64,000 nt of DNA from Apricaphanius iberus (Eukaryota; Chordata; Actinopteri; Cyprinodontiformes; Aphaniidae): NCBI GenBank assembly GCA_028564705.1, contig JAPXFQ010001387.1:744001-808000 (forward strand). The letters are read 5' to 3'. Made by a program: the position numbers and the translations under genes. The notes beneath the pieces were generated by a model. The model did not search any database and was not told the DNA's origin. It saw only the letters and a program-made list of their open reading frames with translations. Positions 14,099-22,867 of the stretch are shown piece after piece. Position 1 is the first letter of the stretch. Every line of letters starts with the position of its first letter.

Positions 14099-14380
14099 TC
14101 CTCACGGTGTGACTGTCTCCCTATCTACGTCACTCCCTGTCTCCCTGTGATTTAATTACATTCACCTGTCTTCTATTTTGTCTCATTGGTCCTCCCATTG
14201 TTGTCCTGCCCTTTATATAACCCAGTATGTCTTTCTCCCTTTGCCATGTCCTTGTCAACTCTACCCTTGTGTGGTTCCTTAGTCTGTCTAACCAGGGTTT
14301 TGAATGTTCCAACAATAAATGTGGAAAACAGTCAGTCGAAGCTTGTCTCTGCGCCTGAGTCCAATCTGCACTCCATGACA
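14099..14380 (+). repeat. Right (3') LTR
   Basis: About 282 bp, with CTTTATATAACCC (TATA-like, about 14211) and AATAAA (about 14315) in the order expected of U3 and R. Confidence 0.75.
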
Positions 14381-14385
14381 AATAC

Positions 14386-15213
14386 ATTGATGCAACACAC
14401 ACAGATCTTAACAGGTTGTGTAATTTCCAATTTTTATTCATCTTGGCTAATTTTTTAATAATCGCAAAACCAAAGTTTCTTATTGCAAAGATATGACTTT
14501 CATTCTTCCTCAGAAGGTTGCAAACTTTCCAGCTGAAGATTCCTAAATTTTATAGATCACAGCTTCTGTTAAAAGTCAAGTTGTTTCTTCCTCTTCTAAA
14601 TGAATTCTAATTTTTGCCCAAATTTAGTCACCTACTTACAGACCCTCAAGTATGACTTTAAACTGAGCAAAACGGCTTTGGCTTATACAAGTGGTGTTAC
14701 CAAGAATATCAGTAAAGCTGTTATGATCAAAAATGTTTTACATGGATGTTAAAATGATTTCTTAAAACAAATGTTCTCAAGCAGCTAAATGAGAAATCCA
14801 CAGCCTTTTAAGATGAAACATAATTATTTCTCTTAATGCTCTTTGAACGCACATTTGTTTTTGTTTTTTTTAAGCTCTGTTTAATGAGTCATCAAGAACT
14901 TGAATAAATATAATTTTTTCAACTTAAGGTATTTTATCCAATGTTTCAGAGCCTTTCCTCTGAAGTTTAATCGGTTTAAAGAAACAGCAGAACCAAATTT
15001 TCCCTGATTGCTACGATTTAAAATATGGCCAAAAACTTCACAGACTGGTGGGGTGATGTCGCAACATATGTATAAAAACTGTGCAGCAAAAATCGATGCT
15101 TGATTAAGAAAAATATTTCATTCTTCAGATGGATTTCCCACAGATATGATTAATTAATTTAATCAATGAGACTAATATGATTTTAATTACTCTAAGATGT
15201 TTTAATGTACTCT
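14386..15213. other. No gene recognised
   Basis: AT-rich sequence with short chance frames and no boundaries visible. Confidence 0.4.
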
Positions 15214-16215
15214 AAGGGGCTGATTTATCAAGATCCCTGATAATGACTGCGAAATTGAGTGTGGCGCAAAAAATTTGCGTGAGTGGGTTGTCCATAATTT
15301 GTGGGTGATTTACCAAGATTGTGTGAGCAGTTCTCAACAGGCGCAAGCAGCAGTATTCAAATGAGGAGTTGGCGGCCGCTAAAGCGAGCTGCACCACAGC
15401 TAGAGAGAGGAGGAATAATACGCATGGATCCATGATGTGTCTTAGGCACAAAAATTTGTCTAAAATGCTGTGGATTCTGTTTTTCATCTGTAATAAATGT
15501 AATTCATGCGGTGTACATGCGCTGCTCTCTGCTGCATGCACACATCGTATTGCAGGGTTAGTGTGATTAAAACGGCACCATGTCTGAATTCTGGTTTTAA
15601 GATCTCATATATGATGCCAATTATCATTGTGGTATTGTATTTGATTAACCATATTTTATTAATTGGAAGGAACTCTAGGAAGGTTAGCCACTATGTGAGA
15701 AACTAATGAGGATCCACTATGATCATGTGCGAGTTATGATACGTCGTTGGGGGAAAAAACAGGTAAATATTTACATAACTCTCATGTTTGTGGCCATTAG
15801 AGTGTTAATAACTCGTAGTTTATTTTGTGTGTGAATGACATTTTTTGTTTGTCAATAATAAACTCATGTTGAATGTGGTAGCGCAAAATTAAGACATGCT
15901 TTTCAGAAGTGATAAAAATAGAAACTAAAATAGCTTGCGCAAACATTTTTATGCTTAGTAATTCACACTGCGCCAGGTAAGCCTACTTCTTTGCCTATTC
16001 TCCTCCCAATATTTTGCGCCTTCTTACAGAAACGCCCAGATTACATATAAGGGGAAAGGCGCTAAATGGATTGCATGCATCTTTAATGGCTGCAATGTGC
16101 TCTGCGGCGTGTTGGTAGATCAGCCAGAGCCTGTTTTTGTGATGCTGTGAGGTTTGTTCACAGCATCGCATAACCCTAACCAGACTGCAAGCTGTCGATA
16201 AATCTGGCACGTAGT
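15214..16215. mobile_element. Possible non-autonomous Harbinger-like element
   Basis: The left edge, GGGGCTGATTTATCA, resembles termini of fish PIF/Harbinger-type elements. An inverted CAGATTTATCG lies near the right edge (about 16195-16205). The interior is unusually rich in TGCGCAA and GCGCAAA words at both ends. Neither a 3 bp target duplication nor a transposase could be established. Frames at 15212-15541 and 15995-16210 (minus) are unassigned. Confidence 0.35.
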
Positions 16216-16866
16216 ATTATACATTGCTCTCAAACTGCAATGAAATTCTTTTATTAACTATTTTATGCGAGATAATATCTACAGGGATTTGATGTTTTGT
16301 TTTTGTTACTAGGTGTTGAGGTTCATGAAAAGGAGTGTCTATAACCAATTCAACATTTTAAACAAAAAGCATCTGCTTCTAACTACCTGGAACAAGAGAC
16401 CACCTGCAGCTATTATTTTAAACACCATGAAAAAGGCACAGGGGATGAAGTGAGCCTATGCAGTGGTTATGATTATTGTTGTGCAGTACTGTAGCTCATT
16501 TGACTACAGTGGACTACATTTTATTTTAATTTGTGCATTCTCCAGCCTGAAAACACCTTCTAAGTGGTGCAAAAATAAATTGTCCCCAGTCACTGTACAG
16601 TTTTCATATCAAGACCGTACAACCTTTTTTATATATCTGTTTTTTTCATATCCATGCATTTATCCCTAATAGTAAAAAGGGTTTACATAAAAAAAGTGAA
16701 GAAAAAAAACTGGCCTGTCTTCCTGTTAGTTAACTCAAAATCCAAGAAGCTGTCAATGATTACGGACAATCAGGAGAGCAGCAATACTTTCTCCTCACAA
16801 GAAAATACTAGGGGTATTTGATATTAGCTTTTTACTGATATAAGATATTATCTAAATCAGGGGTCT
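16216..16866. other. No gene recognised
   Basis: AT-rich sequence with short chance frames only. Confidence 0.4.
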
Positions 16867-16904
16867 GCAACCTTTTCCTCTTGGGGCGCAAAACAACTTC
16901 AAAG

Positions 16905-17455
16905 AGGCAAGGTGAGGCAAGTTTATTTGTAGAGCACAATTCATACACAAGGCAATTCAAAGTGCTTCACAGTTGCATAAATTAAGAAAACAGATAAACA
17001 GAAAAAACATCAACTTAAAAAATAATTAATTACAATAAAAAGCAAGAGTCCCGATAAAGTTCTGGATGTACTGCAGCTAACAGCTCGTTTAGAGAAGGCA
17101 GTGAGCAGGCCGTTGCAGTAGTCTAACCTGCTGGAGACAAATGCATGGAAAAGTCTCTCTAAGTCCGGTTTTGACACTATTCCTCTGATCTTAGCAATGT
17201 TTTTCAGATGGTAAAAGGCTGTTGATGTTATTGCTTTGATGTGGCTGTTTAAGTTCAGGTCCGAGTCCATGATTACCCCTAGATTTCTAACCTGATTTTT
17301 TGGTTGAAGACAGAGAGGCTGAAAATGACTGATAACACTTTCTCTTTGTGTCTGTGGGCCAAAAACAATTATATCAGTTTTGTCTGAGTTTAACTGGAGA
17401 AAGTTGTTTTGCATCCACACACTGACCTGTTTAATACAGTCACAGTGTGGGTTCT
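16905..17455 (-). mobile_element. L2-type LINE, 3' fragment, minus strand
   Basis: The minus strand encodes the reverse-transcriptase C-terminal region (17010-17420): F-L-Q-L-N-S-D-K-T-D-I-I-V-F-G, then V-I-M-D-S-D-L-N-L-N-S-H, then F-V-S-S-R-L-D-Y-C-N, the same blocks as the plus-strand copy at 2.2-2.6 kb. The 3' terminus at 16905-16970 is the L2-type tail (reverse complement of CTTTGAATTGCCTTGTGTATGAATTGTGC..). It abuts CAGGGGTCTGCAACC at 16869, a hAT-like terminus that the LINE appears to interrupt. Confidence 0.85.
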
Positions 17456-17553
17456 ATAGGCCAGGGGTGGATCTAAAAAAATATTTCTGGTGTGGCAAGC
17501 GGGTGGCAAGGATATTTCTGGGGTGGCACCATAGGCTAGTAAATATATATATG

Positions 17554-18342
17554 TGTCATAAGGTGGTTTTTCTTGGGACTGGTTTGATTGCATGTTTTTA
17601 CAAATTATGATTTGGTTGCATGTGGGTTTTTTTTCCACCTGTGCGTCCTCCCTAATTAACCGCAGGTTCGGGGACTCTGATTAATGAGCCTGGGCCAATG
17701 GGGAGCGGGGAAGGGAGGAAGGCTCACCCTTTTATTTCAGCTGGTGAGAGCTCCGGTGTGCGCGTGTGGAGACAATATGAACCCGCAGTCCAGCAACTGG
17801 CGATGTGGCGGCAGATAATATGGAGCCGGGAGACGGCGGTTGGAGAGGCGGCATTGATGACAGAGGACGTGGCGCGCCAAGACGCAAGAGGACCGGTCCG
17901 ATTCTGTTACGCAGCGGCCGAGTCAAGAGCGTGGTGCTGGGCCACCTGGAGCCGCCGAAGAGGAGCCGATGGCGCACCCGGACGCAAGAGGACAGGCTAG
18001 ATCCTGTTACGCAGCGGCTGAGTCAAGGGCGTGGTGCTTTAGCCATCGGGAGACAGGAGGAGGATTCCTGCGCTTGGCGCAGAAGGCCGCCGACCAAGTT
18101 GCCAGCTGGGTATGATTTTTAAGAGACTGCTCCGGAAGGTTTTTATTTTCTTCTTTTCTGTTTGGCTACTTTTAAAACGTTTTAGTGTTCCTTTTGTTCT
18201 TATTTCTTTGATTTTTAGAAAATTAACAACTGGAGCAGTTGATTCTCATGGTCGCCAACAGTATTCTCCGCCTGCTTTTTACTTGTAGGCTTTTAAGGGT
18301 GGGTGGCCTTTTTGGCTGGGTGCAATCCCACCCTGTGTGACA
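17554..18342 (+). mobile_element. Solo LTR with 4 bp target-site duplication
   Basis: The 789 bp segment begins TGTCATAAGG and ends CCTGTGTGACA, the TG...CA ends of an LTR, and is flanked by TATG on both sides (17550-17553 and 18343-18346). No internal element region remains. The usual origin is recombination between two LTRs that removed the body. Orientation is uncertain. Open frames across 17698-18122 on both strands fall inside the LTR and are GC-driven. Confidence 0.7.
17865..18060 (+). repeat. Two-copy ~100 bp tandem duplication in the solo LTR
   Basis: CGCAAGAGGAC..GAT(T/C)CTGTTACGCAGCGGC and the following GTCAAG(A/G)GCGTGGTGCT recur about 100 bp apart (near 17883 and 17983). Internal duplications of this kind are common in LTR U3 regions, where they can repeat transcription factor sites. 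Confidence 0.8.
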
Positions 18343-18352
18343 TATGTATATA

Positions 18353-18690
18353 TACAGTCGAAACCAAAAGTTTACCTACACTATGTGAACACGCACATAT
18401 CCTTTTTCTCCTCACTGTCCAACATGAAATTGGAATAAACGTTTGCTATTCTAGGTCAATTACAATTAATACAGTTATTTATATTTACTAAATGTCAAAA
18501 TAGAAAGAGGAGGATTTTTTCTGACATTTTTTAATCACTTTTTTCAAAGTCAGAAGTTTACATACATTTCATTAGTATTTGGTATTATTGCCTTTAAACT
18601 GTATGACGTGGGTCAAACGTTCTGGATATCCTTACACAAGCTTCTCACAATAGTTTGTGGGGATTTTGGCCCATTCCTCCTGACAAGGAC
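18353..18690 (+). mobile_element. Left end of a Tc1-like element (salmonid-type IR/DR)
   Basis: An outer CAGTCGAAACCAAAAGTTTACC and an inner AAAGTCAGAAGTTTACATAC (about 18548) form the two direct repeats of a left IR/DR. The block TGGGTCAAACGTTCTGGATA..CCCATTCCTCCTGACA after it is typical of fish Tc1 elements in the wider Sleeping Beauty-like group. The copy is cut off at about 18690, so no transposase survives. It starts at TA directly beside the solo LTR. Confidence 0.85.
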
Positions 18691-18699
18691 AATTTGGAG

Positions 18700-18800
18700 A
18701 GAACAATTTACTTGACAGTCATGTTTTTGGACGGTGGGAGGAAGCCGGAGTACCCGGAGGGAACCCACGCATGGGGAGAACATGCAAACATGTTGTCATC
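18700..18800 (-). repeat. Fragment of a dispersed fish repeat
   Basis: GGAGGAAGCCGGAGTACCC and GGGGAGAACATGCAAAC are hallmark words of a very common fish repeat, also present at 36330-36593, 58298-58925, 59960-60070 and 61940-62045. Its class is not clear to me. Confidence 0.7.
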
Positions 18801-19150
18801 ATGTTGTGCCATTTAAAAAAAATGTATTTCTAAATTTATCATGGATCAAGTTTGGACACTATCAAACAAAATCAACTTTTTATCCTCTGGGTTTCATATG
18901 TGGAATTAGTTCCATCAAGGCATTCCAGATTTCAGCTTCTATGTTCTTCCTTTTGTTATTAACTTAAACCTAAAAAAAAAAAAAAATGGTTTACAAATTT
19001 TCTTCTAAACACCTCATGTAAAAGTGAGTGTCAGTAGATGGTTGATGATTCAGTATAAGGACTTTTTGTCCTACTCCTATTGACATTATAATCTCTAATG
19101 TCCAATAGTGGTGCTGCACTGTAATCTTGTTTGGAAAAGCCTCTTAATTT
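18801..19150. other. No gene recognised
   Basis: AT-rich stretch containing a 14-base A run at 18973-18986. Confidence 0.4.
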
Positions 19151-19267
19151 TTACAGGTCATATACAGTGGTGTGAGCCTGTGAATATTCTCATTCATCCA
19201 GGTCATGATTATCTCAAGGACATTTCAATCGAACGCAACTGAACTTGGTAATTTTTCTTGGAAGACG

Positions 19268-19297
19268 TTTCACCTCTGATCCAAGAGGCATCATCAG
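19268..19297 (-). ncRNA. Hammerhead ribozyme-like core in Penelope 3' region
   Basis: On the minus strand the sequence is CTGATGA (19297-19291), then a hairpin CCTCT/AGAGG (19288-19284 and 19277-19273) as stem II, then GAAA (19271-19268). These are the invariant boxes of a hammerhead in the right order. Hammerhead motifs are known in the terminal regions of Penelope-like elements. The base pair closing stem II is T-T here, and a convincing stem I partner was not found by eye, so cleavage activity is doubtful for this copy. Confidence 0.5.
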
Positions 19298-19655
19298 CTC
19301 ATGCTCGTCGCTGACCAGGCTGGGACTGGTCCAACTAACTGGTGTGGAGACTCAGCTATTTAACCTCTTGGAGGGCTTTTACAAGACTGATTATGTAATT
19401 GGATCCTTTGTGCTCCACGTCTTAACGACGGTCGTTGGCGTGTCGCCTATTGGTGGAGGTTAGGTTTCGGCTTCATTAGTGCCCTATTGGGTTATAACGT
19501 CAGTCGCTGGAGTCACTGTTGTTTTTCTTATTAGAGGTTAAATTGTTGAGTCTCCTGGGTAGGGATGAAAGGGCAGCATTGTAAATTGGAGATAGGTGAT
19601 GTATCAGGCCTCCTCCTCTGTTAAGCGATGGTTTCTCTACTTTTACATAGATGGC

Positions 19656-20642
19656 TTATTTTACTCCTCTTTCAAACCATCTGTCCTCTCTGTCTAATAT
19701 CTGGACATTGCTGTCCTCAAATGAGTGGGCTTTCTCCTTGAGATGTAAATGAACAGTAGAGTCAATGCCTGAGGAGTTTGCTCTCCTGTGTTGGGCCATG
19801 CGTTTGTACAGTGGTTGTTTGGTTTCAACAATGTAGAGGTCATTGCATTCTTCATTGCATTGGGTTGCATACACCTGGTTGCTTTTGTGTGCATGTGGTG
19901 TTCTGTCCTTGGGATGTACTAGTCTCTGTCTGAGTGTGTTGCTGGGTTTGAAATACACAGGGATACTGTGTTTGTTAAAAATCCTCCTGAGTTTTTCAGA
20001 AATCCCAGACACATTTGGAATGACTACATTGTTTCGTTTGTTTTCTTTTTCTTTTTCAACCACTTTGTTGGCTTTCCTTCTGGAACTAGCTGCAGTTTTC
20101 ACAAAAGTCCAGCTGGGGTAACCACAAGTTGTGAGGGTGTCTCTCACGTGCTTGCGTTCTTCCCCTTGGGCCTGTGAGCTGGTGGGTATGTTATCAGCTC
20201 TGTGTTGCAGGGTCCTGATAACACTAAGCTTGTGTTCCAGTGGGTGGTGTGAGTCAAAAAGTAGGTATTGGTCTGTGTGTGTGGGTTTTCTGTATACCCC
20301 AATGTGGAGTCTTCTGTCCTTTCTCCTCTGGATGGTACAATCTAAAATGGGCAAACTACTGTCCTTGACATCTTCTCTGGTGAATTTGATGTTTCTGTCC
20401 TGTGAGTTTATGTGTTCAGTAAAAGCTTGCACCTCTTTGGTTTTGATTTTAACCCATGTGTCATCTACATATCTGAACCAGTGGCTAGGTGTTAAACCTT
20501 CAAATGAGTTCAAAGCTCTGCACTCTACCTCCTCCATGTATAAATTTGCCACAATTGGAGAAACTGCTGAGCCCATGGCACAGCCGTGTTTCGGTCTATA
20601 AAACTTGCCATTGAACTGGAAATATGTGGTGTTCAGGCACAA
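19656..20642 (-). pseudogene. Penelope-like RT C-terminal half plus GIY-YIG endonuclease, partial
   Basis: A 328-codon frame. Residues about 1-60 hold RT palm motifs G-C-A-M-G-S-A-V-S-P-I-V-A-N and F-R-Y-V-D-D-T, whose two Asp residues would bind the catalytic metals. Residues 100-125 have I-L-D-C-T-I-Q-R and I-G-V-Y-R-K-P-T-H-T-D, typical of the family's thumb region. Residues about 250-300 form the endonuclease start (N-D-L-Y-I-V-E-T-K, then Y-K-R-M-A-Q-H-R). The family motif there is usually Y-I-G, so the Gly is replaced by Val. The true N-terminus lies upstream in another frame (Q-L-L-E-L is readable just before), so the first Met here is internal. Confidence 0.85.
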
Positions 20643-21887
20643 TTCCAGAAGTTGGCAAATGTGTTCTGGTTTGAGTTGTTTTGGAGGGAGTTGTCCTGTG
20701 TAAGTCGTTCTCTTGCTGTGGCCAAGGTCTCCGTGGTAGGAATGCAGGTGAACAATGAAGTCACGTCATAGGTAACCATTGTCTCATCTGGATCCATTTT
20801 TAGATTCCGGACTTTGTTCATAAAGTCTATGGAGTTTTGGATTTGGTGTGGGGTGTTGCCGACCAGAGGTGCCAGGATATTGGCTATGTGTTTGGCTATA
20901 TTGTACGTGACAGAGTTTATGCTGTTGAAAATGGGCCTGAGCGGGGCCCCTTCTTTATGGATCTTGTGGAATCTACTGTATATAGGCAAGGAATTGAGTC
21001 CTGGGGGTAAAGTTTGTCCTTGACATCTTCTCTGGTGAATTTGATGTTTCTGTCCACTGAGTTTATGTGTTCAGTAAAAGCTTGCACCTCTTTGGTTTTG
21101 ATTTTAACCCATGTGTCATCTACATATCTGAACCAGTGGCTAGGTGTTAAACCTTCAAATGAGTTCAAAGCTCTGCACTCTACCTCCTCCATGTATAAAT
21201 TTGCCACAATTGGAGAAACTGCTGAGCCCATGGCACAGCCGTGTTTCTGTCTATAAAACTTGCCATTGAACTGGAAATATGTGGTGTTCAGGCACAATTC
21301 CAGAAGTTGGCAAATGTGTTCTGGTTTGAGTTGTTTTGGAGGGAGTTGTCCTGTGTAAGTCGTTCTCTTGCTGTGGCCAAGGTCTCCGTGGTAGGAATGC
21401 AGGTGAACAATGAAGTCACGTCATAGGAAACCATTGTCTCATCTGGATCCATTTTTAGATTCCGGACTTTGTTCATAAAGTCTATGGAGTTTTGGATGTG
21501 GTGTGGGGTGTTGCCGACCAGAGGTGCCAGGATATTGGCTATGTGTTTGGCTATATTGTACGTGACAGAGTTTATGCTGTTGAAAATGGGCCTGAGCGGG
21601 GCCCCTTCTTTATGGATCTTGTGGAATCTACTGTATATAGGCAAGGAATTGAGTCCTGGGGGTAAAGTTTGTCCTTGACATCTTCTCTGGTGAATTTGAT
21701 GTTTCTGTCCACTGAGTTTATGTGTTCAGTAAAAGCTTGCACCTCTTTGGTATTGATTTTAACCCATGTGTCATCTACGTATCTGAACCAGTGGCTAGGT
21801 GTTAATCCTTCAAAGGAGTTCAAAGCTCTGCACTCTACCTCTTCCATGTATAAATTTGCCACAATTGGAGAAACTGGTGAGCCCATA
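20361..21887 (-). repeat. Tandem array of a 655 bp reverse-transcriptase segment (2.3 copies)
   Basis: The word GTCCTTGACATCTTCTCTGG starts at 20361, 21016 and 21671, exactly 655 bp apart. Units 1 and 2 differ at only about five positions seen by eye, such as TTCGG/TTCTG near 20589/21244 and AGGTAACC/AGGAAACC near 20768/21423. Unit 3 stops at about 21887. Each unit spans the RT from H-K-E-G-A-P-L-R-P-I to V-K-D. Units 1 and 2 share the same frameshift before the C-L-N-T-T-Y-F block, so amplification followed inactivation. Confidence 0.95.
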
Positions 21888-21888
21888 G

Positions 21889-22107
21889 TTTGCCCTTCTT
21901 AGATTGTGTCGTCCAGAGGAGAAAGGACAGAAGACTCCACATTGGGGTATACAGAAAACCCACACACACAGGCCAATACCTACTTTTTGACTCACACCAC
22001 CCACTGGAACACAAGCTTAGTGTTATCAGGACCCTGCAACACAGAGCTGATAACATACCCACCAGCTCACAGGCCCAAGGGGAAGAACGCAAGCACGTGA
22101 GAGACAG
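21889..22107 (+). mobile_element. Penelope-like fragment in opposite orientation
   Basis: The plus strand encodes R-R-K-D-R-R-L-H-I-G-V-Y-R-K-P-T-H-T and H-H-P-L-E-H-K-L-S-V-I-R-T-L, the same protein region as minus-strand 20330-20130. It therefore faces the neighbouring array head to head. The join at about 21887 falls between an RT palm motif (minus) and the thumb region (plus). It ends at about 22107 inside the family's variable linker. Confidence 0.9.
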
Positions 22108-22379
22108 GTGACAGATGACACGCTCTTCATGGAATCCGGAAAGATTAGCAAAACTGAAACTTGCAACGTAAAGCTAGATACCATAATTTTCCCAAAATTT
22201 AACAGACAACTTGGTACTAGACAGAAGCAAAAACAACAAGCTGGTAAAAATGGACATGGAATAAAGTTAACAAACAGATACTTACCTCTCTCAGAAGATT
22301 AGACTACTGAACAATCAGAGAAAATAGAGAGAAATAGAAAACAAGAAGTCAAAACAAAGATGGAGAGAAAAACTGTAAA

Positions 22380-22557
22380 AAGAGTCAAGGATAGAGATAT
22401 CGTGATGCTTGGAGACGGAGCCATATCTAATATAAACATGGACAGAATTGTTACAAGCAGCTATCAGAGTGCCACAGTTTCTGACATCATGTTCTTAACA
22501 AGGAAATTACAAATAACCCTGGGATTAAACAAATGGTAATACATGTTGGTGCAGTGG
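22380..22557 (+). pseudogene. Possible LINE ORF1/esterase-like fragment
   Basis: The plus strand reads D-R-D-I-V-M-L-G-D-G-A-I-S and, about 100 bp later after a frameshift, M-V-I-H-V-G-A-V-D-S. In many fish elements a G-D-S-x-V box followed by V-V-H-V-G-T-N-D marks a SGNH-esterase-like domain, and this looks like a decayed version. The Ser is replaced by Gly. No start or complete frame survives. Confidence 0.4.
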
Positions 22558-22867
22558 ACAGCACAGCATGCAGTTGGGGAGAAGTAGGAGAGAAAGTAGG
22601 AACTGACTCTAATAATGTCCTCCAACAGCCTAGCCTAAAGCAGCATAGCTACTAACATTAATCTGTCTCCTAGCTACTAGGAGACCTAGCTACTAACACT
22701 CTCTACCAGGCCTACATTAATCTATATCTACTTAGCTACTCTACCTCTTCTTATATCTTCCTAGCTTTTGCCACTCTACCTGACTACTAACATTAACCTG
22801 TCTCTTCCTAACTACCTGTCTAACCTGTCTCTAACTGTAAGCTTTGTCAAAGAGGAAGGTTTTAAGC
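22558..22867 (-). mobile_element. LINE 3' fragment (L2/Rex-like), minus strand
   Basis: On the minus strand it begins with K-T-F-L-F-D-K-A-Y-S and stop, followed by AGGTTAATGTTAGTAG-type units and GGAGGACATTATTAGAGTC. It aligns closely with 7090-7810 except for the 28S insertion in that copy. It stops at GTGCTGTC, well before the LINE's true 3' end, so it is truncated at both ends and joined to unrelated sequence. Confidence 0.85.

Larger units (their letters stand above)
12846..14380 (+). mobile_element. Short LTR retrotransposon, gypsy-like LTRs, non-autonomous
   Basis: Two direct repeats (12846-13078 and 14099-14380) share TCACGGTGTGACTGTCTCCC at the start and CTGCGCCTGAGT..CTGCACTCCATG(A/G)CA at the end, with about 1 kb between. 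The right copy has a TATA-like TTTATATAA and an AATAAA signal in the plus orientation, so the element reads left to right. Flanking 5-mers ATTAC (12841-12845) and AATAC (14381-14385) agree at four of five bases and may be the target-site duplication. The interior contains no gag, protease, reverse transcriptase or integrase motif, so the element would have needed enzymes from a relative. Confidence 0.75.
19155..21888 (-). mobile_element. Penelope-like retroelement, rearranged, minus strand
   Basis: The minus strand carries a reverse transcriptase joined to a GIY-YIG-type endonuclease, the arrangement specific to Penelope-like elements. The reading order on the minus strand is a partial RT copy (21888 to 21671), a whole 655 bp RT segment (21670 to 21016), a second one (21015 to 20361), then the unique C-terminal part with the endonuclease and a 3' untranslated region to about 19155. 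The extra RT segments shift frame (655 is not a multiple of three), so no full protein is possible. The 3' region contains a hammerhead-like core (19268-19297). Confidence 0.9.

Noticed and set aside
15995..16210. 71-codon minus frame considered as Harbinger transposase
   Set aside because: No DDE or Myb-like motif can be seen. It lies in a putative non-autonomous element.
17698..18122. 100-codon frames on both strands
   Set aside because: They fall inside the solo LTR, including its internal duplication. No recognisable protein.
22108..22302. 64-codon open frame after the Penelope fragment
   Set aside because: No motif, and it begins in the last bases of the inverted Penelope piece. Probably chance.
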